NCBI GenBank assembly: GCA_900550465.1
Contig: URSC01000004.1
Coordinates: 62,001 to 126,000, forward strand
Direction of reading: 5' to 3'
Source of the DNA: an uncultured Alistipes sp.
GTDB taxonomy: Bacteria; Bacteroidota; Bacteroidia; Bacteroidales; UBA932
DNA: 64,000 nucleotides
Of this stretch, positions 51,594-60,905 are shown one piece after another. Each line of letters begins with the position of its first letter. The stretch's first letter is position 1. The position numbers and the translations under genes are program-made. Under the pieces are notes generated by a model. The model saw nothing but the letters and a program-made list of their open reading frames with translations, was not told the origin of the DNA and did not search any database.

Positions 51594-52205
51594 ATGCTGA
51601 TACGTCCGCCAAGGCTGCTCAAGAAGATTTACCCTTCCTTCATCTGGTCATTCCCGAAGGAGAAGGACGGTATTTTCCTTACATTCGACGACGGTCCCTG
51701 CCCGCAGGTGACGCCGTGGGTCCTTGACGAACTGGACAGATGGGGAGCGAAGGCGACATTTTTCTGTATAGGAAAGAATGTGGAGCTGTATCCGGACCTC
51801 TTTGCCGAGACAGTGCGGCGCGGACATTCTGTGGGATGTCATTCCTACAGTCATGTGCCCGGGTGGGGGATGCCTCTGGACGACTACGTGCAGGATGTGG
51901 ATATGGCTGCGGAGATCATCAGGACCAATCTCTACCGTCCCCCCTACGCCAAAATAACCCTCCGTCAGGCAGAAGCCCTCAGTCTGAGATACAATATCGT
52001 CATGTGGAATATCCTCAGCCGTGACTATAACCGCAAGCTGGGCCACAGGGCCTGCGCAAGGAACGTAGTACCGTATCTCAGTCCAGGCTCGGTGATAGTC
52101 TTCCACGATTCGAAGAAAGCCTCGAAGAATCTGTGGTATGCCCTGCCCAAGACTCTGGAAGCCGCCGCCAGGATGGAATTGAAGTGTAAACCGATTATAT
52201 TATAA
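51594..52205 (+). CDS. NodB-type polysaccharide deacetylase
   Basis: 203-residue carbohydrate esterase family 4 protein. Catalytic motif 1 is FLTFDDGPCP (Asp32, Asp33), motif 2 is GHSVGCHSYSH, motif 3 is RPPYAK and motif 5 is VIVFHDS. There is no signal peptide, so it may act on a lipid-linked or cytoplasmic substrate, or be membrane associated through the basic N-terminus. purD starts 5 bp downstream, so they share a transcript; substrate (GlcNAc-type sugar) unknown. Confidence 0.9.
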   Translation: MLIRPPRLLKKIYPSFIWSFPKEKDGIFLTFDDGPCPQVTPWVLDELDRWGAKATFFCIGKNVELYPDLFAETVRRGHSVGCHSYSHVPGWGMPLDDYVQDVDMAAEIIRTNLYRPPYAKITLRQAEALSLRYNIVMWNILSRDYNRKLGHRACARNVVPYLSPGSVIVFHDSKKASKNLWYALPKTLEAAARMELKCKPIIL

Positions 52206-52210
52206 TAAAT

Positions 52211-53509
52211 ATGAAGTACAATGTATTGCTGCTGGGTTCAGGCGGCAGGGAGCATGCCCTGGCCTGGAAAATATCCCGGAGTCCCATGCTCGGAAATTTC
52301 TATGCTCTCCCCGGAAATCCCGGAATCAATGCCCTTGCTACGGGCATTGAAGGCAGTGTGGGAGATTTTGACTTGATTCTCAGGACAGTGGTGGAAAAAG
52401 AGATAGACCTGGTGGTCTGCGGACCGGAAGATCCTCTGGTAGGCGGGCTGAAGGATTTCCTGATGTCATCGGACAGTCTCAGGAAAGAAGTGCTGTTTGC
52501 GGGGCCTGGACGGGATGGAGCCAGGCTGGAGGGAAGCAAGGATTTCGCAAAGGAATTCATGGCCCGTCACGGAATACCCACAGCTGCGTACAGGACATTC
52601 ACTTCTGACAGGAAAGGCGAGGCAATGGAATTTCTCCGCAGCCTCAGACCGCCTTATGTAATAAAGGCGGACGGTCTTGCGGCCGGCAAGGGAGTGATCA
52701 TTTCCCCGTCCCTGCAGGAGGCGGAGGCGGCACTGGACAGTATCTTCGGCGGCCGTTTCGGCTCTGCCGGAGCAAAGGTAGTGATAGAGGAGTATCTGGA
52801 CGGCGTGGAAGTCTCATACTTCATTCTTACGGACGGACAGCGGTGGCTCCTCTTGCCCGAGGCCAAGGACTACAAGAGAATAGGGGACGGTGACAAGGGC
52901 CCGAATACCGGAGGCATGGGCTCAGTCTCTCCCGTTCCGTTCTGCGACGGAGAGTTTACCCGAAAAGTTGTCGACCGTATCATCGAGCCTACGGTCCGGG
53001 GACTGAGGAGCGAGGGTATGGATTACCGCGGTTTTATCTTCTTCGGCCTCATGAACTGCGGTGGTGATCCCTATGTCATAGAATACAATGTCAGAATGGG
53101 TGATCCCGAAACAGAGTCCGTCATGCCGCGCATAGGCAGTGACTTTCTGGCGCATCTGGCAGCTGCAGCCCGTGGAGATCTTTCCGGAGAGAGGCTGGAT
53201 ATACTCCGGCAGTCGGCGGTTACGTGCATAGTTGTTTCAGGAGGGTATCCGGACAAATACGCAAAGGGATATCCCATCAGCGGGCTGGACAGGATGGAGC
53301 CCCTTATCGTATTTAGTGCTGGTACATCTGTAAAAGACGGAAAGACAGTGACCTCGGGAGGCCGTGTGCTGGCTGTTACCGCGCTGGGCGAGAACCTGCA
53401 GGAGGCCAGGGATTCCGTGTATTCCAAAATAGACAATATACGTTTTGAGGGAGCGTTTCACCGCAGCGATATTGCACAGGATATGATCAACTGGCCCGGC
53501 AGGAAATGA
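52211..53509 (+). CDS. purD: Phosphoribosylamine-glycine ligase
   Basis: Second enzyme of purine synthesis, GARS, 432 residues. N-terminal VLLLGSGGREHALAWK, the ATP-grasp region (VIKADGLAAGKGVII), EEYLDGVEVSYF, DKGPNTGGMG and FNVRMGDPETE-like EYNVRMGDPET are diagnostic. It is embedded in a non-purine operon: deacetylase upstream, a membrane protein overlapping by 4 bp downstream. purM lies 2.3 kb further on the same strand. Confidence 0.97.
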   Translation: MKYNVLLLGSGGREHALAWKISRSPMLGNFYALPGNPGINALATGIEGSVGDFDLILRTVVEKEIDLVVCGPEDPLVGGLKDFLMSSDSLRKEVLFAGPGRDGARLEGSKDFAKEFMARHGIPTAAYRTFTSDRKGEAMEFLRSLRPPYVIKADGLAAGKGVIISPSLQEAEAALDSIFGGRFGSAGAKVVIEEYLDGVEVSYFILTDGQRWLLLPEAKDYKRIGDGDKGPNTGGMGSVSPVPFCDGEFTRKVVDRIIEPTVRGLRSEGMDYRGFIFFGLMNCGGDPYVIEYNVRMGDPETESVMPRIGSDFLAHLAAAARGDLSGERLDILRQSAVTCIVVSGGYPDKYAKGYPISGLDRMEPLIVFSAGTSVKDGKTVTSGGRVLAVTALGENLQEARDSVYSKIDNIRFEGAFHRSDIAQDMINWPGRK

Positions 53510-54486
53510 GAGACAAGCGAAAATCCCCCTTGCTGATATTCCTGCTTGCCATTTCCGTGGTGGCTCTGGCCGTTTCTTACTTCTTCCTTCCTGATGGCGT
53601 GGCGAAGCCGGATACCGGGCTTATCTCCATACCGTGGCTGTCCTGTGCCGCGGCCCTGGTGTGCCTGGCCGTAACTGCCGCATCGATGGGCCTGCTCAAC
53701 TACAACGACTTCCTGTACACCTCGGACACCAAACTGCTGTACCTTCCTTATCTGCTCGCCGCACTCAGTGTCCCGGGCTCTATGGAACTCAGCGTGTGGC
53801 ATATTGCCGCACTGCTTATATTGTGGGCTGTCTTTTATGCCGTAAGGTACCTCAATTCAGAGCAGCTCAGGATGGATTATATATTCGGAGCCATGCTCAT
53901 GGCCGGAGCAGCTTCAGCCATAGTCCCTTGTCTGATGTACGCGCAGATATTCATTTTCATCCATTGTCTGTACAGAAGGGGACATGAGCCCCTGCGTCAC
54001 CTGCTTGCATCCCTTGCCGGGACCGCCTTGCCGTGGGTGTGCGCAGCAGCGCTGGCCTTCTTTTTCCCTGAATCGTTCAGCATTGAGGGCTATGCGGCAT
54101 TTTTCCGGGACGGGATGGCCCTCTCGCTGCCTTCGCTGAGCGGCATGTCCGTACGGGAGATGGTCTGGGCCGGATTCGGTCTGGTACTCGGGATCAGGTC
54201 CGTGATTTTCGTGCTTTCCCGCGGCCGGGAAAGAAACAAGGCCCAGAAAAACTCATTCGGTCTTTCTGTGGCCTTGTCTGTGATTTTTTTCCTGACTGCC
54301 GCTTTCTGCGGAGGCCTCGCGACTCCTCTTTTCATCATGCCGGCCGCTGTTCCATTGTCATTCGTAGTCTTTGACCTTTTTACCAACGGGGGCAGGGTGG
54401 AGGTCGGTGCCTGGACGGTCCTGCTGCTGTTGCTGGCGGCAGTTAGTAGGATTCTGGAGTTTTTCCCGGATATCCTTCTTTTCTAG
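53506..54486 (+). CDS. Polytopic membrane protein (DUF6427-like)
   Basis: 326-residue inner-membrane protein with about ten hydrophobic segments. The spacing of helices and the 'LNYNDFLYTSDTKLLYLPYLLAAL' block resemble DUF6427 proteins of Bacteroidetes, whose role is unknown. Its start overlaps the purD stop (ATGA) and its last 4 bp overlap the convergent aminotransferase gene. Identification of the family is tentative; the membrane topology is clear. Confidence 0.75.
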   Translation: MRDKRKSPLLIFLLAISVVALAVSYFFLPDGVAKPDTGLISIPWLSCAAALVCLAVTAASMGLLNYNDFLYTSDTKLLYLPYLLAALSVPGSMELSVWHIAALLILWAVFYAVRYLNSEQLRMDYIFGAMLMAGAASAIVPCLMYAQIFIFIHCLYRRGHEPLRHLLASLAGTALPWVCAAALAFFFPESFSIEGYAAFFRDGMALSLPSLSGMSVREMVWAGFGLVLGIRSVIFVLSRGRERNKAQKNSFGLSVALSVIFFLTAAFCGGLATPLFIMPAAVPLSFVVFDLFTNGGRVEVGAWTVLLLLLAAVSRILEFFPDILLF

Positions 54487-55682
54487 TTGGTCCTTCCGGG
54501 ATATACCTTCAGGGCTTCCTTGAGGCAGATGAGGGCCTCGCGCAGATCCTCTATCTTGAGGACGTATGCGATGCGGACCTCGTCGCGTCCCTTGCCGGGA
54601 GTGGCGTAGAAGCCTGCCATAGGAGCCACCATCACGGTCTTGCCGTTGTAGGAGAATTCCTCGAGGAGCCACTGGGCGAACTTGTCGCTGTCATCCACGG
54701 GGAGGCGCACAGCTGCGTAGAAAGCGCCCATGGGAGTGGGGCAGAGGACTCCGGGGATGGTTCTGAGGGTCTCTACGAGGTAGTCTCTTCTCTTGATGTA
54801 CTCTTCCTTCACGGCCTTGAAGTAGGACTCGGGAGCGTTGAGGGCGGCCTCGGCGGCTATCTGTCCGTATGCAGGGGAGCAGAGGCGGGCCTGTGAATAG
54901 CGCAGGACGGCGTTCATCACTTCCTTGTTCTTGGAGACGATGGCTCCGATGCGCACGCCGCAGAGGGAGTATCTCTTGGATACTGAGTCGCAGAGGATGA
55001 CGTTGTTCTCCAGTCCCTTGATGTGCATGCAGGAGTAGTGGGGCTCATCGGTGTAGCAGAATTCGCGGTACACCTCGTCGGAGTAGATGTAGAGGTTGTG
55101 CTTGCGGGCGATGTCGCCGAGCTTCTCTATCTCGTCCCTGGTGTAGAGGACTCCGGTGGGGTTGCAGGGGTTGCAGATGATGATACCCTTGGTCCTGGGG
55201 GTGATGTGGCGCTCGAACTCCTCGATGGAGGGGATGGCGAAGCCGTTGTCGATGGATGTGGTGATGGGCACGAACTTAACGTCGTTTACGATGGCGAAGG
55301 AGTTGTAGTTCGTGTAGAAAGGCTCGAGGACGATGACCTCGTCGTCGGGGTCGCAGGTGACGGTGAGGGCTATCTGCAGGGCCTCGGAACCTCCGGTGGT
55401 GACGTTGATGTCGGTGTAGTCCACGTCGATGCCGATGTTCTGGTAGTAGCGGGCCAGTCCCTTGCGGTAGGACTCGTTACCGGCCGAGTTGGGATAGGCT
55501 ACGAGCTTGAGAGTGTTGTCCTTGACGGCCTTGAGGGCTACGTCGGGTGACTCGATGTCAGGCTGGCCGATGTTGAGATGGTAGACTGTTATGCCTCTTT
55601 TCTTGGCTGCGTCGGCATAGGGTACGAGCTTGCGTATGGGCGATGCCGGCAGGATCTGGGCTTTTTTGGAAAGGGTAAGCAT
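54483..55682 (-). CDS. Class I/II PLP-dependent aminotransferase
   Basis: 399-residue fold-type I aminotransferase, aspartate aminotransferase-like. The Schiff-base lysine is Lys236 in SVSKRYSLCGVRIG; other marks are LNIGQPD, TTGGSEALQ, CNPCNPTG and YSDEVYREF. It transfers amino groups between amino acids and 2-oxo acids in the cytoplasm; aspartate, aromatic or branched-chain specificity is not decided. A minus-strand TAACTTTG element (55731-55724) lies 42 bp upstream in the gap shared with purM. Confidence 0.93.
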   Translation of the reverse strand: MLTLSKKAQILPASPIRKLVPYADAAKKRGITVYHLNIGQPDIESPDVALKAVKDNTLKLVAYPNSAGNESYRKGLARYYQNIGIDVDYTDINVTTGGSEALQIALTVTCDPDDEVIVLEPFYTNYNSFAIVNDVKFVPITTSIDNGFAIPSIEEFERHITPRTKGIIICNPCNPTGVLYTRDEIEKLGDIARKHNLYIYSDEVYREFCYTDEPHYSCMHIKGLENNVILCDSVSKRYSLCGVRIGAIVSKNKEVMNAVLRYSQARLCSPAYGQIAAEAALNAPESYFKAVKEEYIKRRDYLVETLRTIPGVLCPTPMGAFYAAVRLPVDDSDKFAQWLLEEFSYNGKTVMVAPMAGFYATPGKGRDEVRIAYVLKIEDLREALICLKEALKVYPGRTN

Positions 55683-55754
55683 GGTTTTTTATAATAAATG
55701 TTAAAAATTGTTGTCTGTGGCAACAAAGTTATGAACTTTTCCGCAAATTCTTCT

Positions 55755-55762
55755 TAAATTTG
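55755..55762 (+). promoter_or_regulatory. -7 promoter element TAAATTTG of purM
   Basis: TAnnTTTG match 43 bp before the purM ATG in the divergent gap. Confidence 0.5.
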
Positions 55763-55804
55763 TAGTCTGTAAACGAAATATTGTTAATCCTGCGAAAAGA
55801 GATT

Positions 55805-56983
55805 ATGAACAACACTGAAAGCAGATACATGCTCAGAGGAGTCTCCTCAGCCAAAGAAGATGTACACAATGCCATCAAGAACATAGATAAAGGCCTTTAC
55901 CCCAAGGCTTTCTGCAAGATAATCCCGGACATTTTCACCGGTGATCCCGACTGGTGTCTGGTCATGCACGCCGACGGCGCCGGCACCAAATCATCCCTCG
56001 CCTACACTTACTGGAGGGAGACCGGAGACATGAGCGTGTGGAAGGGCATAGCCCGCGACGCCATGGTCATGAACACAGACGACCTGCTCTGCGTGGGCAT
56101 TACCAGCGGCATGCTGGTGTCCTCCACCATCGGCCGCAACAAGAACCTCATCCCCGGAGAGGTCATCTCGGCCATCATCTCCGGTACCGATGAGTTCATC
56201 AAGGCCATGGACCGCTACGGTATCAGGATGACCCTCACCGGCGGAGAGACCGCCGACGTGGGAGACCTGGTGCGTACGGTCATCGTGGACAGCACGGTGT
56301 GCGCCAGGGTCCGCCGCTCCGAGATTATCGACAACTCCAGGATAGCCGACGGCGACGTCATCGTGGGCCTGGCCTCCTTCGGACAGGCTGAGTACGAGGA
56401 CGAGTACAACGGCGGTACCGGCAGCAACGGCCTGACCTCCGCCCGTCACGACCTCTTCGCCCACTATCTGGCCGACAAATATCCCGAGAGCTACGACCAC
56501 GCCATGCCTGCGTCCCTGGTCTACTCCGGCAGCCGTCTGCTGACAGAGAAGGAGCCCGAGACCGGCCTGACCTACGGCAAGCTCCTGCTGTCTCCGACCA
56601 GGACCTACGCCCCTGTGATGAAGAAGATATTCGAAGGATACAAGGACAGAATCCACGGCATGGTGCACTGCTCCGGCGGAGCCCAGACCAAGGTCCTGCA
56701 TTTCATCGACAGCCTGCGCGTGGTCAAGGACAGCCTCTTCCCCGTACCGCCCCTCTTCAAGGCCATCCAGATAGAGTCCGGTACAGACTGGCAGGAGATG
56801 TACCGCGTCTTTAACATGGGACACCGCATGGAGATATACACCGACCGTGAGTCCGCTGCGGCCATGATCGACATATCCCGCTCTCTGGGAGTGGATGCCC
56901 GCATCGTGGGTCATGTGGAGACAGCACCCGAGGCAGAGGTGGTGATCTCCGGCGACAACGGAACATTTGTCTACAACAAGTAG
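55805..56983 (+). CDS. purM: Phosphoribosylformylglycinamidine cyclo-ligase
   Basis: AIR synthetase of purine biosynthesis, 392 residues, somewhat longer than E. coli PurM (345), as is usual for Bacteroidetes. Motifs are MHADGAGTKSSLAY, the Mg-ATP region ARDAMVMNTDDLLCVG, LTGGETADVGD and the C-terminal FNMGHRMEIY. The ATG after the TAAATTTG promoter is chosen over an earlier frame start. A lipoprotein gene begins 4 bp later. Confidence 0.95.
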   Translation: MNNTESRYMLRGVSSAKEDVHNAIKNIDKGLYPKAFCKIIPDIFTGDPDWCLVMHADGAGTKSSLAYTYWRETGDMSVWKGIARDAMVMNTDDLLCVGITSGMLVSSTIGRNKNLIPGEVISAIISGTDEFIKAMDRYGIRMTLTGGETADVGDLVRTVIVDSTVCARVRRSEIIDNSRIADGDVIVGLASFGQAEYEDEYNGGTGSNGLTSARHDLFAHYLADKYPESYDHAMPASLVYSGSRLLTEKEPETGLTYGKLLLSPTRTYAPVMKKIFEGYKDRIHGMVHCSGGAQTKVLHFIDSLRVVKDSLFPVPPLFKAIQIESGTDWQEMYRVFNMGHRMEIYTDRESAAAMIDISRSLGVDARIVGHVETAPEAEVVISGDNGTFVYNK

Positions 56984-56986
56984 CGC

Positions 56987-58474
56987 ATGCACCCCCGGCG
57001 AATCAAATATCAGGCTGCAGTCCTGGCTGCAGCCGCCGTTCTGCTGTCAGTTTCCTGCGGAGACCGGAACAGGGCCGGCGGACTGTTGCCTATAGCCCAG
57101 AAGGCACTGGCAGACAGTTCCTCCATCTATCACGGGGATTTCTCGGAGTATCCTCAGGAACTCTCTGACCTGCCGGTAGGCATATTCGACTGCTCCCCGG
57201 ACGGGTTTACTGTAGCTGAAAGATTTCTCACGGTAGACAACTTCGACAACATCACCGGACGTCCCGGTTCCGACGGCATAGCCGATTTCGGCGGAGAGCA
57301 TCTGCAGATACTCTTTGACAGGGCCAACAGCCCTTACGGAGGATTCATAGATACGGGCAATCCGGCATTCCTGAAGGAACAGCTGATACGCAATACCCTT
57401 TTCCTGATGGGGGACCGCTACTATAACCTGGCCGTGGACGAGTACCAGTCAGGCTACAAGGATCCTGTCAAGATCGTCATAGTCACCTCTCCCGTGGCGG
57501 ACTACTATGCGCTTTCCGACATGCAGGCACTTCTGGGCCGCAGCGGTACCGGAGTAAAGGCGGTGGGTGTTATCGAGTCCAGTATCAAGGAGGCCCTCAA
57601 GGGCGTGGACGAGGAGGGGAATTTCTGCGTCGGCGTGCTCTACTCCCCGGAAGGAGTGACATCCCGCGAGTACGAGACGGCCATACGCAGGATGGCTTCG
57701 GAGAGCGGTGTGACCGGACGTATCCAGGTCTTCAACCAGGAGGGGCTGGGCATAGAGGAGGCTCTTGCCGGCAATCCGGCCTATGTGGACACCTCCGCCA
57801 GGGTATCGCGCTCCGGCTATGCCGGACCTGTAACAGGCATCAGTTACAATAACATAGACGCATCCCTCTTCGACCGTTACGGCTTCGATACCAGGGGCAA
57901 TGCCCTTCTCTTCCCGGCCGGAGGCAGGAACATATCCGGCGTCCAGCTCAATTCGGTGGAGAACTATGTCCGCTATCATCTGGTCTCCATGGTGGAGCGC
58001 CATCGCCGCAGCGGCAGCAGGATACCTATCTCCTCCATTATACTTGCGGACTGCGGCTATGACCGGCTCCGGGGTTTCATGGACCAGGTAATGGTGGAGC
58101 TCTACAATTACAGAAGGGGCGGAATCTACCTCTACCGCGGCAGCATTTCCCCCGACTTCCGCTTCATAGACCCCGCGGAGTGCGCGGTGAACGAGGCTTA
58201 CCGTATCCTCCGGGAGGACGGCAACCTGGCGCTGCGCGGGACGAAGTCCACACTCTCTCCCTTCATCACCCTGCCTTCCTCCTCGGTGCCGGCCGACTCG
58301 CTGGATGCCTCCGGATTTTTCCGGGAGAGTTTCCTCTATGGCCGCGTAAGCGGGACTGAGGACATCACGACCAAGGCGGTGCCCTTCGCTCCCCGTTATA
58401 TCGATGCGGCGGAACTCCGTGAGATAGAATATAACCACGAGACATTCACATTGATCAGAAACGCACTATACTAG
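56987..58474 (+). CDS. Hypothetical large lipoprotein downstream of purM
   Basis: 495-residue lipoprotein (lipobox SVSC) that I cannot place in a named family. After the anchor the chain alternates beta strands and helices in a Rossmann-like rhythm (VKIVIVTSPVADYYAL, VKAVGVIESSIKEALKG, FCVGVLYSPEGVTSREYETAIRRM), reminiscent of periplasmic binding proteins such as the BMP/Med type, in two lobes. A ligand-binding role is only a structural guess. It lies in a tight run: purM 4 bp upstream, exonuclease gene 4 bp downstream. Confidence 0.75.
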   Translation: MHPRRIKYQAAVLAAAAVLLSVSCGDRNRAGGLLPIAQKALADSSSIYHGDFSEYPQELSDLPVGIFDCSPDGFTVAERFLTVDNFDNITGRPGSDGIADFGGEHLQILFDRANSPYGGFIDTGNPAFLKEQLIRNTLFLMGDRYYNLAVDEYQSGYKDPVKIVIVTSPVADYYALSDMQALLGRSGTGVKAVGVIESSIKEALKGVDEEGNFCVGVLYSPEGVTSREYETAIRRMASESGVTGRIQVFNQEGLGIEEALAGNPAYVDTSARVSRSGYAGPVTGISYNNIDASLFDRYGFDTRGNALLFPAGGRNISGVQLNSVENYVRYHLVSMVERHRRSGSRIPISSIILADCGYDRLRGFMDQVMVELYNYRRGGIYLYRGSISPDFRFIDPAECAVNEAYRILREDGNLALRGTKSTLSPFITLPSSSVPADSLDASGFFRESFLYGRVSGTEDITTKAVPFAPRYIDAAELREIEYNHETFTLIRNALY

Positions 58475-58477
58475 AAT

Positions 58478-59062
58478 ATGCAATATCCGGAAAGTATATC
58501 TACAGAAGAACTTACACAGCTGGACCATATAGACTTCAACGGCCCTATCGTCGTCGTCTCGGACGTGGACGAGGACTTTGCCGAGGCCATAGACTATCTC
58601 AGAAGCCAGACCGTAATAGGCTTTGACACTGAGACCAAGCCCAGTTTCTCCTCCGGCTCGCCCCGCCATCACGTGGCGCTGCTGCAGCTTTCGGGAGGAG
58701 AGAAAGCCTATATCTTCCGCCTCAATATGCTCGGGCTTCCGGCCCCTCTGGCCTCTCTGCTCTCGGACGGCAACATCCTGAAAATAGGGGCGGCGGTAAA
58801 GGATGATGTGCGCGGGCTGATGTACTACCGCAAGTTCACTCCCCGCGGGTTCGTCGACCTGCAGGTCATGGTGGGAGAATATGGCATCACCGACAAGAGT
58901 GTCCGGAAGATGTCCGCCATCATCCTGGGCAAGAAGGTGTCCAAGACTCAGCAGCTTTCCAACTGGGAGGCTCCGCAGCTCTCGGGCGCCCAGCTCAAGT
59001 ATGCGGCCATAGACGCATGGGTCTGCCGCGAGATGTATCTCAAACTCAAATCGGAAAATTGA
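58478..59062 (+). CDS. DEDD 3'-5' exonuclease domain protein
   Basis: 194-residue nuclease of the RNase D/Werner exonuclease type. The DEDDy residues are seen: GFDTET (Asp, Glu), AAVKDDVRGL and VDLQVM (Asp), and the Exo III motif YAAIDAWVCREMY (Tyr and Asp). No HRDC domain, so it is not a full RNase D. Single-domain members are widespread in Bacteroidetes; RNA or DNA as substrate is not known. It overlaps nothing but is 1 bp from the next gene. Confidence 0.9.
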   Translation: MQYPESISTEELTQLDHIDFNGPIVVVSDVDEDFAEAIDYLRSQTVIGFDTETKPSFSSGSPRHHVALLQLSGGEKAYIFRLNMLGLPAPLASLLSDGNILKIGAAVKDDVRGLMYYRKFTPRGFVDLQVMVGEYGITDKSVRKMSAIILGKKVSKTQQLSNWEAPQLSGAQLKYAAIDAWVCREMYLKLKSEN

Positions 59063-59063
59063 T

Positions 59064-60272
59064 ATGGGCAGGGTAGTGCTCCGGAAAGGCCGGGAGGATT
59101 CCCTGCGCCGTTTTCACCCCTGGATATTTTCAGGTGCTGTAGCCTCTGTGGAGGGAGATCCGCGAGAGGGAGAGGCCGTAGAGGTAGTGGCCCATGACGG
59201 CGGTTTCCTGGCCGTGGGACACTGGCAGAAAGGCTCCATCGCCGTGCGTGTCCTGAGTTTTACGGATGAGTTCATGCCTGACGGGGACGGAAAGATGCCC
59301 AGCGGGTTCTGGATTCAGAGACTTTCCCGTGCCCTGGCTCTGCGCCGCAGGCTCGCACTTCCGCAGACTACCTGCTGCCGTCTCGTCCACGGAGAGGGCG
59401 ACTCGCTCCCCGGGCTGATTGTCGATGTCTATGGAGAGGTGGCTGTTATGCAGGCTCATTCGGCCGGAATGTATCTGTCGGCAGAAGACATAGCCTCCGC
59501 TCTTGTGGAATGCGGTGGGGGGACTGTTCGGGCAGTGTACAATAAAAGCGAGGGCACGGCTCCTCACCGTGCCGATCTTCTCCTGCAGGACGGATATCTC
59601 ACGGCACCGTACGGGACGGACGAGACTGAGGTCCTGGAGAACGGACACCGCTTCCATGTCAACTGGGCAGCCGGTCAGAAAACCGGCTTCTTCCTGGACC
59701 AGAGGGACAACAGGGCTCTGGTAGGGGATTTCGCCGCGGGCCGGCGGGTGCTCAATCTGTTCTGCTATACCGGCGGGTTCTCGGTCTACGCTCTCAACCG
59801 CGGAGCTGCGTCCGTGGTCTCCGTCGACTCCTCTGCGGTGGCTGTGGAGATGCTCCGCCGCAATGTCGAGCTGAATATAGGTGCGGAGGACGCGGCTGTC
59901 CGGCATCGTGCCGAGTGTGTCGACGCCCTGGATTATCTCAGGGACGTCCGCTCCGGAGAGTTTGACCTCATGGTGGTCGATCCTCCGGCCTTTGCCAAGC
60001 ACCGGGATGCCCTGGACAATGCCCTCAGAGCCTACCGCCGCCTCAATGCCGCCGCCATCTCCAAGGTGGCTCCGGGCGGGCTCGTATTCACCTACAGCTG
60101 CTCTCAGGCGGTGGACCGGAAGACATTCGAGCTGTCCGTGTTCTCGGCTGCGGCCCAGACCGGGCGCGGAGTGCGCATACTCCGCAGGCTCACCCAGCCG
60201 GCGGACCATCCGGTGAACATCTACCATCCAGAGGGCGACTATCTCAAGGGACTCTTGCTTTATGTAGAATAA
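59064..60272 (+). CDS. rlmI: RlmI-like 23S rRNA (cytosine-C5) methyltransferase
   Basis: 402-residue SAM-dependent methyltransferase of the RlmI/YccW group that makes m5C in 23S rRNA. An N-terminal PUA domain (VLRKGREDSLRRFHPWIFSGAV, about 4-80) precedes an EEHEE-type domain and the Rossmann domain: GQKTGFFLDQRDNR, LNLFCYTGGFSVYAL (SAM-binding), DPPAFAKH (catalytic region) and FTYSCSQAV with a candidate catalytic cysteine. The gene follows the exonuclease by 1 bp; fRMsr follows 14 bp later. The symbol is by homology of the group. Confidence 0.9.
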   Translation: MGRVVLRKGREDSLRRFHPWIFSGAVASVEGDPREGEAVEVVAHDGGFLAVGHWQKGSIAVRVLSFTDEFMPDGDGKMPSGFWIQRLSRALALRRRLALPQTTCCRLVHGEGDSLPGLIVDVYGEVAVMQAHSAGMYLSAEDIASALVECGGGTVRAVYNKSEGTAPHRADLLLQDGYLTAPYGTDETEVLENGHRFHVNWAAGQKTGFFLDQRDNRALVGDFAAGRRVLNLFCYTGGFSVYALNRGAASVVSVDSSAVAVEMLRRNVELNIGAEDAAVRHRAECVDALDYLRDVRSGEFDLMVVDPPAFAKHRDALDNALRAYRRLNAAAISKVAPGGLVFTYSCSQAVDRKTFELSVFSAAAQTGRGVRILRRLTQPADHPVNIYHPEGDYLKGLLLYVE

Positions 60273-60286
60273 ACACACTCTGACAC

Positions 60287-60805
60287 ATGCACGAAATCAG
60301 AATCAATACATCCGGAGACAAGGCCGGACTCTATCGGGAACTCCTGCCGCAGATACGCTCTCTCATCGAGGGAGAGCCGGACATGACCGCCGATCTGGCC
60401 AATGTGGCCGCGGCTCTTAAGGAGGCTTTCGGGTTCTTCTGGGTAGGGTTCTATCTGGTAAAGGATGCCGTCGGGACGGATGGCGGGAAGGAACTGGTGC
60501 TGGGGCCGTTCCAGGGACCGGTGGCCTGCACCCGGATAGGATATGGCCGTGGAGTATGCGGCTCGGCGTGGAAGTCCGGGAAGAGTATCGTGGTGGAGGA
60601 TGTGGAGAAATTCCCCGGGCACATAGCCTGCAGTTCGCTTTCCAGGTCGGAGGTGGTGGTGCCGCTGATAGTCCGGGGACGGGATGTCGTCGGAGTTCTG
60701 GATATTGACAGTGACGAGGTGGGGACGTTCGATGAGGTGGACAGGCATTTTTTGGAGGAACTTTGCGGGATAATATGCAGTATAATTTGGGAATGTGAGA
60801 AATAG
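60287..60805 (+). CDS. msrC: Free methionine-(R)-sulfoxide reductase (GAF fold)
   Basis: 172-residue single GAF-domain enzyme that reduces free Met-R-sulfoxide using thioredoxin. The three family cysteines are in place: Cys81 and Cys91 in ACTRIGYGRGVCGSAW and Cys115 in HIACSS, corresponding to residues 84, 94 and 118 of the E. coli enzyme as I recall it. The final block GVLDIDSDEVGTFDEVD is typical. It ends the six-gene run from purM. A tRNA-Cys gene with its own promoter follows. Confidence 0.94.
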   Translation: MHEIRINTSGDKAGLYRELLPQIRSLIEGEPDMTADLANVAAALKEAFGFFWVGFYLVKDAVGTDGGKELVLGPFQGPVACTRIGYGRGVCGSAWKSGKSIVVEDVEKFPGHIACSSLSRSEVVVPLIVRGRDVVGVLDIDSDEVGTFDEVDRHFLEELCGIICSIIWECEK

Positions 60806-60817
60806 TTCATATATTTG
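60786..60817 (+). promoter_or_regulatory. Promoter TTTG-N20-TATATTTG of tRNA-Cys
   Basis: TTTG 60786-60789 lies inside the end of msrC, TATATTTG at 60810-60817. Spacing is exactly 20 bp, as in the rRNA promoter. Confidence 0.8.
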
Positions 60818-60834
60818 CACCCCAATTCGGTAAT

Positions 60835-60905
60835 GGTACCATGGCCGAGTGGTTAGGCAACGGTCTGCAAAACCGTGTACAGCAGTTCGATTCTGCTTGG
60901 TACCT
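60835..60905 (+). tRNA. tRNA-Cys (anticodon GCA)
   Basis: Acceptor GGTACCA pairs with TGGTACC; D arm GCCGAGTGGTTAGGC; anticodon loop CTGCAAA; T arm with GTTCGATTC. The discriminator is U, as required for Cys. CCA is not encoded. 71 nt. Confidence 0.97.
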
